From the IMG/VR virus record IMGVR_UViG_3300030107_006310, positions 863 through 24,406 of that record: DNA of 23,544 bases; one strand, given 5' to 3'. Shown in pieces: positions 7,901 through 13,070 of this stretch (within the stretch, counting starts at the first letter, position 1; the number at the start of each line of letters is the position of its first letter). The DNA is from a virus. The notes beneath the pieces are model-generated. The model was not told where the DNA came from. It did not search any database and worked only from the letters and a program-made list of their open reading frames with translations. A program made the position numbers and the translations under genes.

Positions 7901-8954
7901 TACGAACAATGTATTAATAGGAAAAGAAGCAGGTTCTAATATAATTTCAGCAAGTGGAACAGTAGCTATTGGTGCTTGGGCAGGCTATTATCATGAATCA
8001 GGTGATAGAAATATATTTATTGGTAGAGGTGCAGGGCAAGGTGTTACAGGAAATAGATTAACAGGTGGTTCAAATATATGCATTGGAGATTATGCAGGTA
8101 GTAAATTGCAGGGAACAGCTACTCAAAACCATTTAATTGGAGATGGTGCAGGTGATAATATTACAACAGGTTGGCAAAACTTTGCTATTGGTCGCCATTC
8201 TTTAGATGCTGAAGTTGCAGGAAACAGGAGTGTTGCAATTGGGAATGCAGCATTATCAGATGCTACTCAAGCAACTAATACTCAAGTTGAAAATACAGCT
8301 ATTGGATATGGAGCAGGAGATGTAATAACATCAGGAATTGAGTGCACTTTTATTGGTGGGAGCTCTAATGGTGATGCAACATCAAGTGGTCAAGTTGCTA
8401 TAGGGCAAAGTGCTGTAACTCAAAATGCAAATGAAGTTAGAATTGGATATCAAGGAGCATTCCAACTCTATAGTGTTGAAGCTGAATGTGGTTTAGGAGG
8501 AACAGATGAAAATGATCCATCTCATTCAACTCCATTATTTAAGATACCACAATATGCTATCATTAAATCAGCAACTGCAGTAGTTACACAATTAAGTAGT
8601 GTAGCTCATCATAAATTAAAACTTGTATTGTCTACTGATTCTAGTGGTACAGATAATACAGTATTAAATAATATTCAAGAAATAATAGGAGCAGGTGCAG
8701 ACAATTCATGGTCAGGAAGTGCAAGTGATGGAACTGCAAAAGATATTGATGCAGGAAGTACTGCAGCAAATTTAAAAGTAGCTTATGCTACAACAGTTTT
8801 AGGGAATGATACTGGATTATCTTCAATAGATACAACATCAGCAGATCAATATGTTTATTTAGCTTTTGCAGATGCTTCATACACAGGTGGTGATGGTCAA
8901 CCAGGAACTAATCCTAAAGTAAGAGTTTGTATAGAATTTGTAGGTGAAGATTAA
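4998..8954 (+). CDS. Giant fibre protein with about 50 AIG-type beta-roll repeats
   Basis: A 1318-residue protein, the largest here. Residues 1-30 are the anchor shared with the preceding gene. Residues about 35-140 are a Ser/Thr-rich fibre region (TLTLVAGTGITLTTSGQ, FLVEKADGTDIFAID). Residues about 141-1152 hold about 50 units of the type NVAIGY(x)AL or NTAIG(x)xAG separated by TTG/SGD turns, like the left-handed parallel beta-roll heads (Hep/Hag) of trimeric adhesins. An unlike module interrupts them at residues about 866-954. Residues about 1155-1317 are a C-terminal beta-sandwich (KIPQYAIIKSATAVV, HKLKLVLSTDSSGTD) ending KVRVCIEFVGED. A trimeric host-contacting or head fibre is expected. 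There is no S74 autoprotease motif that I can see, unlike many long fibres. ATG lies one base after the previous stop without an evident Shine-Dalgarno. Confidence 0.75.
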   Translation: MSVSNTRWLTDSKTKATSSTSTSTSLSIFKSIAVSGQTTVSALNDSDTLTLVAGTGITLTTSGQALTITSSATTGDISFSGSNITSSGARVSILDQVTITPAADSTTSFLVEKADGTDIFAIDTTNSKLVLGTGIFELPDSNIGIGNSVAFHANATENIAIGKQALDGTTGTAQRNVAIGVYALTSLQTGDNNVALGFTTGQSLTTASDNMLIGKGAGNKITNSGANTLIGANAGYQITTSSGAKNTGIGSYSLYKAGGNPNENVAIGYYSIGKGHSTGDDYSGNSPSYNVAIGNYTLGGAPTFSNDTQQDSLYGIAIGHEAMTFSESGQHNTAVGYLSGKYLTTGSYNMFIGGSTGGSGSSTALTGDNNYAIGYGAGNNIQGTCSGTMYIGRSAGASTTTSGIGNTGIGYYALSGTVNSLRNTAIGYEALKVHNTAGADYGNNVGIGYKSLNVLTIGKDNTALGANSGIALTEGNDNILIGSGGLGLTTGDKNLVIGNYAGNAITTEENGTFIGYKAGQHTTGASRALYIGYYAGLYLQGGDDNLLLGGLAMGSGNTSDKSQNSGYKNIAIGYKTIGGNIGSGDNLTAFYNVALGYESMKNATSAQYNICLGALAGTVMSTGSFNVGIGYNSIQAMTTGTGNLAIGANALRTAVADRSNIAIGKESLYYLNNSSNYGYNVAIGENAGREATISQYSFFLGSDAGRYVTTAKNNVAIGYQTLGAGKSANRLRGYGDGGGMASYSGERNIAIGYRALYELSNSVASDNSLIIGTSASSYNNTVIGAYAGIRMITAKQNTLIGAETGQKMLGNLNTVIGTASCYNSHYVSGATVIGGATMGSYSGEDYAVAIGVGAFKNLRNVGRISTVDDTTPTPSSAWQASQTHTNISPTSDDSTNGTETTFDIVTDGSGNPTFTVNARGYNYQSDDELTFTDPGSTSNTAVLVVNALKTDNGQIAIGYNAGYDLQQGTNNVLIGKEAGSNIISASGTVAIGAWAGYYHESGDRNIFIGRGAGQGVTGNRLTGGSNICIGDYAGSKLQGTATQNHLIGDGAGDNITTGWQNFAIGRHSLDAEVAGNRSVAIGNAALSDATQATNTQVENTAIGYGAGDVITSGIECTFIGGSSNGDATSSGQVAIGQSAVTQNANEVRIGYQGAFQLYSVEAECGLGGTDENDPSHSTPLFKIPQYAIIKSATAVVTQLSSVAHHKLKLVLSTDSSGTDNTVLNNIQEIIGAGADNSWSGSASDGTAKDIDAGSTAANLKVAYATTVLGNDTGLSSIDTTSADQYVYLAFADASYTGGDGQPGTNPKVRVCIEFVGED
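5418..8454 (+). repeat. Coding beta-roll repeat array of the giant fibre
   Basis: I count 51 occurrences of a hydrophobic-x-(I/L/V)-G core (AIG, LIG, GIG, ALG) between IGIGNS near the start and VRIGYQ near the end, spaced roughly 14-30 residues apart. The DNA is degenerate (att/ata/atc plus ggt/gga/ggc), so the repeat is conserved at protein rather than nucleotide level. It ends directly before the C-terminal globular domain. Confidence 0.8.
7594..7859 (+). other. Non-repeat module interrupting the fibre beta-roll
   Basis: This segment (residues about 866-954) has no AIG repeats. It is Thr/Ser/Asp-rich, with ETTFDIVTDGSGNPTFTV, GYNYQSDDELTF and NTAVLVVN strands, resembling the GSGYAVGDTLTI-type beta modules common in phage fibres. 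Repeats stop at VAIGVG (about 7539) and resume at IAIGYN (7860), so it looks like a domain inserted into the stalk. Confidence 0.55.
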
Positions 8955-8971
8955 TAAAAAAGGAGATTGAA

Positions 8972-9235
8972 GTGAATATAAAAAATTATGTAAGTTTAAA
9001 AAGTAAATCAGCAATAAGTTTTAGCAAGGCTGATGATAGTGATGGGATTACTCGTTACTATGTAACTCAAAAAAAATGGGATAGTGACACAGGTGATGCT
9101 TTATCTGATTCAAAAATTGAAATTCAACTATCTGATTATGAGAATGAGTTAAGCCACGTTACAGGACAAATTACTAGTTTAACTGAAGAAAAAACAAATT
9201 TAGAAAAAATAATAGAGGATATTAAAGCATTATGA
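8972..9235 (+). CDS. Small fibre-associated hypothetical protein
   Basis: An 87-residue protein with a GTG start at 8972, chosen because AGGAG at 8961-8965 precedes it by 6 bases. The N-terminal half is beta-like (NYVSLKSKSAISFSK, TRYYVTQKKWDSDTG); residues about 53-87 form a short coiled coil (LSHVTGQITSLTEEK...LEKIIEDI). Its TGA overlaps the next ATG (ATGA). Small proteins of this build often follow tail-fibre genes in marine phage genomes, but I know of no established function. Fibre assembly or attachment is a guess from position. Confidence 0.6.
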   Translation: MNIKNYVSLKSKSAISFSKADDSDGITRYYVTQKKWDSDTGDALSDSKIEIQLSDYENELSHVTGQITSLTEEKTNLEKIIEDIKAL

Positions 9236-9429
9236 GTAAAAATAAAAAAGAAATAAAGCAAGAAGACTTAAAAGAACAATTAAAGCAAATTACAGATAAA
9301 CATAATGAAGCTATTCAACAAAGAGCTATAAATGATGAATTAGCTAAAAGATGCCTTGGAGCTATGGAAGTTTTACAAGGTTTAATAGAAGAAGAAGATC
9401 AAGTTGATGAAGTAAAGGAAGAAAAATAA
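9232..9429 (+). CDS. Small charged coiled-coil protein
   Basis: A 65-residue, Lys/Glu/Gln-rich, almost entirely helical protein (QEDLKEQLKQITDKHNEA, then AMEVLQGLIEEEDQVDEVK). It is translationally coupled to the preceding gene by ATGA overlap. It has no membrane segment and one cysteine. It may be a partner of the preceding coiled-coil protein. Function unknown. Confidence 0.55.
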   Translation: MSKNKKEIKQEDLKEQLKQITDKHNEAIQQRAINDELAKRCLGAMEVLQGLIEEEDQVDEVKEEK

Positions 9430-9430
9430 T

Positions 9431-9838
9431 ATGAAAAAATTAATAGAAGCTGTTAAGTTATCAGAAGGATATAAACCTACTGTATATAAAGATACTTTAG
9501 ATATTGATACAATTGGATACGGATTTGCTATTAAAGACCTTTATTTAGATGAAGAAATATGTGAAATGATCTTAAAGCAAAAATTAGAGAAATTAATTAA
9601 AGAGGCTGATAAAAAGTTTGAGTTTCTTAAATACACACCACAAGAAGGTAAAGAAGTAATATATGAAATGTGTTATCAACTTGGTATTAATGGTGTTTCA
9701 AAATTCAAAAAAGCTTTAGCTTATATGCAAGATAAAAAATATGACAAGGCTTCAGTCGAGATGCTCGATTCTTTATGGGCAAAGCAGACTCCAAATCGTG
9801 CATTGAAGTTAAGTAATATAATTAAAAGCTTAGCATGA
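9431..9838 (+). CDS. T4-type lysozyme endolysin (glycoside hydrolase family 24)
   Basis: A 135-residue muramidase expected to cleave peptidoglycan glycan strands at lysis. The catalytic segment SEGYKPTVYKDTLDIDTIGY carries Glu12, Asp21 and Thr27, matching the T4 lysozyme Glu11/Asp20/Thr26 triad with identical spacing. The T4 GIGH motif reads GYGF here (His replaced by Phe). The C-terminal helical lobe includes MCYQLGINGVSKFKKAL and SLWAKQTPNRALKL, the latter equivalent to the conserved W...Q.PNRA of the family. Length is slightly shorter than T4 lysozyme (164 residues). No signal peptide is visible, so release should need a holin, and a one-helix candidate overlaps its stop codon (ATGA at 9835). 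AAGGAAG precedes the ATG by about 9 bases. Confidence 0.92.
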   Translation: MKKLIEAVKLSEGYKPTVYKDTLDIDTIGYGFAIKDLYLDEEICEMILKQKLEKLIKEADKKFEFLKYTPQEGKEVIYEMCYQLGINGVSKFKKALAYMQDKKYDKASVEMLDSLWAKQTPNRALKLSNIIKSLA

Positions 9839-9981
9839 TAGATACATTAAAAACAGCAGGAGTTGGTATTGCAGGGAGTGCATTGCATTGGACAGAGTAT
9901 GTGCCTCCTATTATGAGTGCACTAGCAGCTCTTGCTACCTTAGTGTATATGTTAATAAAAATAAGCAAAGAAATAAAATAA
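9835..9981 (+). CDS. One-helix holin candidate
   Basis: A 48-residue protein overlapping the endolysin stop as ATGA, so it is translationally coupled. It has a polar/Gly-rich N-terminus (MIDTLKTAGVGIAGSALHW), then a single membrane helix at about residues 25-43 (PIMSALAALATLVYMLIK) and a short basic tail (KISKEIK). This matches the layout of small T7-type (superfamily II) phage holins: one strong helix after a PP-I segment and a positively charged C-terminus. Holins make the inner membrane permeable to the endolysin at a set time. Immediate coupling to the lysozyme supports the call. The next gene starts 11 bases later. Confidence 0.65.
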   Translation: MIDTLKTAGVGIAGSALHWTEYVPPIMSALAALATLVYMLIKISKEIK

Positions 9982-9991
9982 AAGGTAAAAT

Positions 9992-10771
9992 ATGGATAGA
10001 GGTGTTGTACAAAGAGCTATTGTAACACCTGATAAGCATTTTCCAATAGCTGATAAAAAAGCTGTAAATGTGGTTTGTAAAGCAATAGAAATGGTAAAAC
10101 CTGATACTTATATTGATTTAGGTGATACAGGAGAATGGGAAATGTTTAGTAGTCATTATTGGAAGAATAAAGAAAGACCTCCATTAGAGGTTTTAATACC
10201 AATGTTGAATAAAGAAGTAAAACAAGTCAATAAAGGTATGGATTTATTTGACAAAGCTTTAGATAAGATTGATTGTAAAAATAGACATTTTATACAAGGT
10301 AATCATGAATTATGGTTAGATAATTTTGTAAATAAACATCCTTATTTACCTGAGTTTATGACAGAAAAAGCATTAAGATTGAAAGAAAGAGGTTATAAAT
10401 ATTGGAAATATATTTCTACTAAGAAATTAAAAATAGGCAAATTAAACTTTACACATGGTGATTATGTTCCAATACATCATGCTAAAAAGCATTTAGCCTC
10501 ATATAAAGAAAATATTATATATGGACATACACATGATTTACAAAGATTTACAGAGACTGGATTAGGAGGAACACAAAGTGCTTGGAGTTTAGGTTGTTTA
10601 AAAGATATGAGTTCTGAAAAGAATACATGGCTTAAAGGTAACTTACATAATTGGAATCATGCATTTGCTATAGTTGATTGGTTTAAAAATGGAGACTTTA
10701 AAGTAGAAGTAGTAGAAATAATAAAAGGTAGGACAAGCTTATGGGGGGAAGTTATAGATGGAACTAAGTAA
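9992..10771 (+). CDS. Calcineurin-like metallophosphoesterase
   Basis: A 259-residue protein with all the metal-site motifs of the calcineurin-like phosphoesterase superfamily in order: DKH (Asp14, His16), LGD (Asp45), GNHE (Asn104, His105), HGD (His155, Asp157) and GHTH (His179, His181). These bind a two-metal centre that hydrolyses phosphomono- or diesters. The substrate cannot be read from sequence; the superfamily covers nucleases, cyclic nucleotide and protein phosphatases. It has no signal peptide or membrane segment, so it is likely cytoplasmic. It lies between the holin candidate and a two-helix membrane protein, overlapping the latter by 14 bases, so it is expressed with late genes. 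A role in host nucleotide or nucleic acid turnover, or in counter-defence against phosphate-ester signals, is only conjecture. Confidence 0.85.
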   Translation: MDRGVVQRAIVTPDKHFPIADKKAVNVVCKAIEMVKPDTYIDLGDTGEWEMFSSHYWKNKERPPLEVLIPMLNKEVKQVNKGMDLFDKALDKIDCKNRHFIQGNHELWLDNFVNKHPYLPEFMTEKALRLKERGYKYWKYISTKKLKIGKLNFTHGDYVPIHHAKKHLASYKENIIYGHTHDLQRFTETGLGGTQSAWSLGCLKDMSSEKNTWLKGNLHNWNHAFAIVDWFKNGDFKVEVVEIIKGRTSLWGEVIDGTK

Positions 10772-11210
10772 AGAAGAGGTAGAAAAAAGAAAGAAAGAAA
10801 GAATGGCTGCTAAAAGACTTATGATAGATAAATTGAGATTTTGGGTAGGTGTATTTTCTGTTCCAACTATTCTTATTATGGCATGTATGCTTATTGGAGC
10901 AGCTTATTATCTTGGTGAATCACAATTAGCTGTAGTAACAGGTCTTATTTCGACCATAACGATAGGTTTAATCAATGTTCTCAATGGAATGGTAGTACCA
11001 CCTCCACCAGAAGACCCGTTGGCTGTAGTGGCTAAAGATTTAGTTCACCACTTACAAGATCAAGCTCAAAAAGATATGGAAGTATCTATGGATAGAAATA
11101 CAATTAAGATTGGTGGAAATGGAGTAAAGATGGAATCTAAAACTCCTAAAAATTCTGTATGGGGAGATGATATCCCTTTAAACAATAAAAAAAGGACAAA
11201 GAAAAAATAA
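10758..11210 (+). CDS. Two-helix membrane protein, possible second holin/lysis factor
   Basis: A 150-residue protein. A strongly basic N-terminus (residues 1-25: EEVEKRKKERMAAKR) is followed by two membrane helices (about 29-51, WVGVFSVPTILIMACMLIG; about 57-78, AVVTGLISTITIGLINVL) joined by a very short turn. A PPPPEDP hinge (81-87) and a hydrophilic, Lys-rich tail (KKRTKKK) follow. This is a helical hairpin with both ends probably cytoplasmic, as in two-helix holins, although the 70-residue tail is long for one. It overlaps the phosphoesterase gene by 14 bases and is next to the synthetase-like gene. A membrane anchor for one of these enzymes is the alternative. Confidence 0.6.
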   Translation: MELSKEEVEKRKKERMAAKRLMIDKLRFWVGVFSVPTILIMACMLIGAAYYLGESQLAVVTGLISTITIGLINVLNGMVVPPPPEDPLAVVAKDLVHHLQDQAQKDMEVSMDRNTIKIGGNGVKMESKTPKNSVWGDDIPLNNKKRTKKK

Positions 11211-12035
11211 ATGAAAAACATGTATGATTATAGTAAAGTAGTAAAAGCAATGAGAGATTTCTTTCAAGAAGAAAAAGGGTTTATAGAAGTACCTGCACAA
11301 AGTAGGCAATCTATATTAGCAGCTTGTGAAGACCCTAAAACAATATCACAATATATATTTAGTGGTGTTAATTATCCATTACCTCAAACAGGTCAAATGT
11401 GGCTTGAAAGAGATTTGCTTGAAAATCCTAAAGTTAATGGTGTATTTTGCATTACTACTAGCTATAGAAATGAACCTAATCCTGTAGAGGGAAGACACGA
11501 TAAAATATTTCCAATGTTTGAGTTTGAATCACATGGTAATATTAATGATATGATTAAATTAGAAGAAGAGTTATTAATGCATTTAGGATTTGGTTCTATG
11601 CATGAAAAGATAATGTATGATGAAGCTTGTAAAAAATATAATGTAAATGAATTAGATTATGATGAAGAAGAAGCTTTATGCAAAGATTTTACACCTTGTA
11701 CCTTCTTAACTCATTTCCCATTAAGGACACATCCTTTTTGGAATATGAAGCATGCTGGTACAGGTATATATAATAAAGTAGATGTTATTATGCATGGTAT
11801 GGAAACTATAGGCTCTGCTGAAAGAGCTGTAGATGTAAAAGAAATGAGAGAACAATTTCACAATATATCAGATGGTGAATATGCTCAATTACTTTATAAT
11901 CACTTTGGTAAAAAAAGAGTAGAAGATGAATTAGAAGAGTATTTAGCTTTAGATATGTTTGAAAGGTTTGGTGGTGGAATAGGAGTTACTAGAATGGTAT
12001 CTGCTATGAAAGCTGCTGAAATATTGGAGGAATAA
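11211..12035 (+). CDS. Stand-alone class II Asx-tRNA-synthetase-like catalytic core; possible asparagine synthetase A-like enzyme
   Basis: A 274-residue protein with the catalytic motifs of class II AspRS/AsnRS enzymes. Motif 1-like helix and strand: MRDFFQEEKGFIEVP (14-28). Motif 2: SYRNE (Arg86, Glu88), a loop with RH (95-96), then MFEFE (102-106), as in the ATP-binding FRxE loop. A GMETIGSAER block (196-205) resembles the GGxE...G..R region of AspRS/AsnRS. Motif 3: FGGGIGVTRM with Arg261. The N-terminal OB-fold anticodon domain (about 100 residues in AspRS/AsnRS) is absent, since motif 1 begins at residue 14. Known relatives with this layout include archaeal asparagine synthetase-related enzymes and poorly characterised tRNA-ligase-related proteins. 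It could activate Asp to make Asn or modify another acceptor. An alternative start is ATG 11220. Confidence 0.78.
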   Translation: MKNMYDYSKVVKAMRDFFQEEKGFIEVPAQSRQSILAACEDPKTISQYIFSGVNYPLPQTGQMWLERDLLENPKVNGVFCITTSYRNEPNPVEGRHDKIFPMFEFESHGNINDMIKLEEELLMHLGFGSMHEKIMYDEACKKYNVNELDYDEEEALCKDFTPCTFLTHFPLRTHPFWNMKHAGTGIYNKVDVIMHGMETIGSAERAVDVKEMREQFHNISDGEYAQLLYNHFGKKRVEDELEEYLALDMFERFGGGIGVTRMVSAMKAAEILEE

Positions 12036-12036
12036 T

Positions 12037-12267
12037 ATGCTTTTTGGAACTTGGATTTTAGTAGTATCAGTAGGTGTAGGATTTGGAGAATATTTTAATT
12101 GCAAATACCCTAGAGTAGATGAATCTTATAGTAGTGAAGGATTCTTTTGTAATTGGGAAGATGATGATTTTTATAAAGAGGATGGTAAGTGGGTACTTAC
12201 TCAATCTGACTCTACTGACAACTGCTTTGAAGAAAAGTGGAGAAAAAAGTATTGGGAGAAAAGATGA
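12037..12267 (+). CDS. Small exported or membrane-anchored Cys-containing protein
   Basis: A 76-residue protein with start ATG 12037, preceded by GGAGG at 12027-12031. The N-terminus (FGTWILVVSVGVGFGEYF) is hydrophobic and may be a signal or anchor helix. The rest is very acidic/aromatic (CNWEDDDFYKEDGKW) with Cys at 23, 38 and 63, and a basic end (KWRKKYWEKR). The three cysteines would suit an oxidising periplasm. I see no lipobox. It is followed by two even smaller membrane proteins; the next starts at ATG 12264 within its TGA stop. A superinfection-exclusion or envelope-acting role is conceivable but unsupported beyond topology. Confidence 0.55.
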   Translation: MLFGTWILVVSVGVGFGEYFNCKYPRVDESYSSEGFFCNWEDDDFYKEDGKWVLTQSDSTDNCFEEKWRKKYWEKR

Positions 12268-12377
12268 TGGATTTATTTATAGCTATTTTTAAAAGTATAT
12301 TTATATCAATACCTATATTTATAGTATATATAGCTATTAAGATTAAATGGAAAGAGTGGAGAGAAAGAAGTATATGA
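12264..12377 (+). CDS. Tiny one-helix membrane protein (37 aa)
   Basis: ATG at 12264 overlaps the preceding stop (ATGATG, TGA at 12265-12267). The product is MMDLFIAIFK, then an Ile/Phe-rich helix (SIFISIPIFIVYIAIK) and a basic/aromatic tail (WKEWRERSI), ending at TGA 12375-12377. One membrane helix with positive C-terminal flank is predicted. It lies in a 247-base stretch that would otherwise be empty, and its close coupling supports it being real. Function unknown; a small lysis regulator or membrane peptide is possible. Confidence 0.45.
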   Translation: MMDLFIAIFKSIFISIPIFIVYIAIKIKWKEWRERSI

Positions 12378-12378
12378 A

Positions 12379-12537
12379 TTGCACGAGGATATAGCATTAA
12401 TTATAATAGCAATATTAATCCATTATGGAATAGAATTTGGTAAAGATATGGGAGACTATAGTTGTCCCTCATATTGTGAAGTTAAACATGAACATATAAA
12501 AGAGGATGGAAGTGATGAATTTAAAAAACATAAATAG
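12379..12537 (+). CDS. Tiny membrane/Cys protein with TTG start (52 aa)
   Basis: The frame from TTG 12379 (one base after the previous stop) to TAG 12537 encodes a helix (DIALIIIAILIHYGIEFG), then DMGDYSCPSYCEVKHEHIKE with a CPSYC pair and two His, and a Lys-rich end. The frame is open back to 12334 but holds no ATG or GTG, so the start is uncertain and initiation may rely on coupling to the preceding gene. It overlaps the next gene by 23 bases. A single-pass membrane protein with an exported Cys/His segment is the best reading. Function unknown. Confidence 0.4.
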   Translation: MHEDIALIIIAILIHYGIEFGKDMGDYSCPSYCEVKHEHIKEDGSDEFKKHK

Positions 12538-12820
12538 TGTATTGAAAAAATTTGATGTAGATGTAGATAGTATTAAAGATGATCTTGAAGCAGCAGTCCA
12601 AGAAGAAGTTAATATTGTCAAAAAAGAAGTAGCAACAAAAGCTCAAAATAAAATTATGCATTACCTTGATAGTGAAGAAGGTAAAAAGCAAATGGTTAAA
12701 AAAATTAATGATGCTATAGATATACCTTGGATATCAGAATCTATGGAAGAAAAAATATTTACAGTAATATTTAATGTAATTAGTGGAGCAATTAAAAAGG
12801 TATTTAAAAAGGAGAAATAA
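12515..12820 (+). CDS. Small helical hypothetical protein
   Basis: A 101-residue, Lys/Glu-rich protein. I prefer ATG 12515 over ATG 12506 because AGAGG at 12501-12505 is correctly spaced (9 bases) only for the former. It is largely helical (SVLKKFDVDVDSIKDDLEAA, EEVNIVKKEVATKAQNKI), with an amphipathic hydrophobic C-terminus (KIFTVIFNVISGAIKKVF) that could associate with a membrane or oligomerise. It is followed by a gene with a good ribosome site. It is not a family I recognise. Confidence 0.55.
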   Translation: MNLKNINSVLKKFDVDVDSIKDDLEAAVQEEVNIVKKEVATKAQNKIMHYLDSEEGKKQMVKKINDAIDIPWISESMEEKIFTVIFNVISGAIKKVFKKEK

Positions 12821-12821
12821 T

Positions 12822-13070
12822 ATGCCAACAGTAATAGATAAAGCAACAGGTGAAGTAATAGAAGAATTTAGTTATGATGATGCAGGTCAACAATTAGCTC
12901 AAGATATGGTAAATGCTAATCCTAGTTTGACAATATCAAATAATGCTCAATATAGGTCTAATACTTCTTATGAAGATGGAAGTAATATTCAGAATGTAAG
13001 TGAAAATGTCGATGATCCATATGGTGCATATAATCCAATGGCAGATTTAACTAAAAACAAATCTGTGTAA
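12822..13070 (+). CDS. Small disordered protein upstream of tail nozzle gene
   Basis: An 82-residue protein from ATG 12822, chosen over an in-frame ATG at 12783 because AAGGAG (12808-12813) lies 8 bases upstream and the longer form would overlap the previous gene. The sequence is acidic and Asn/Ser-rich (TVIDKATGEVIEEFSYDD, then SNTSYEDGSNIQNVSEN), probably disordered in its second half. Its TAA overlaps the next ATG (TAATG), coupling it to the 999-residue tail protein, which suggests a chaperone or minor tail component. No family recognised. Confidence 0.5.
   Translation: MPTVIDKATGEVIEEFSYDDAGQQLAQDMVNANPSLTISNNAQYRSNTSYEDGSNIQNVSENVDDPYGAYNPMADLTKNKSV

Noticed and set aside
5418-8454. Repeat array as a possible CRISPR or satellite
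   Set aside because: Repeats are degenerate at DNA level, in one continuous frame, and conserved as protein motifs.
12212-12846. Two 61-codon - strand frames (12212-12397 and 12661-12846)
   Set aside because: Leu/Ile/Ser-rich antisense products of AT-rich coding DNA; + strand small genes with coupled starts explain the region better.
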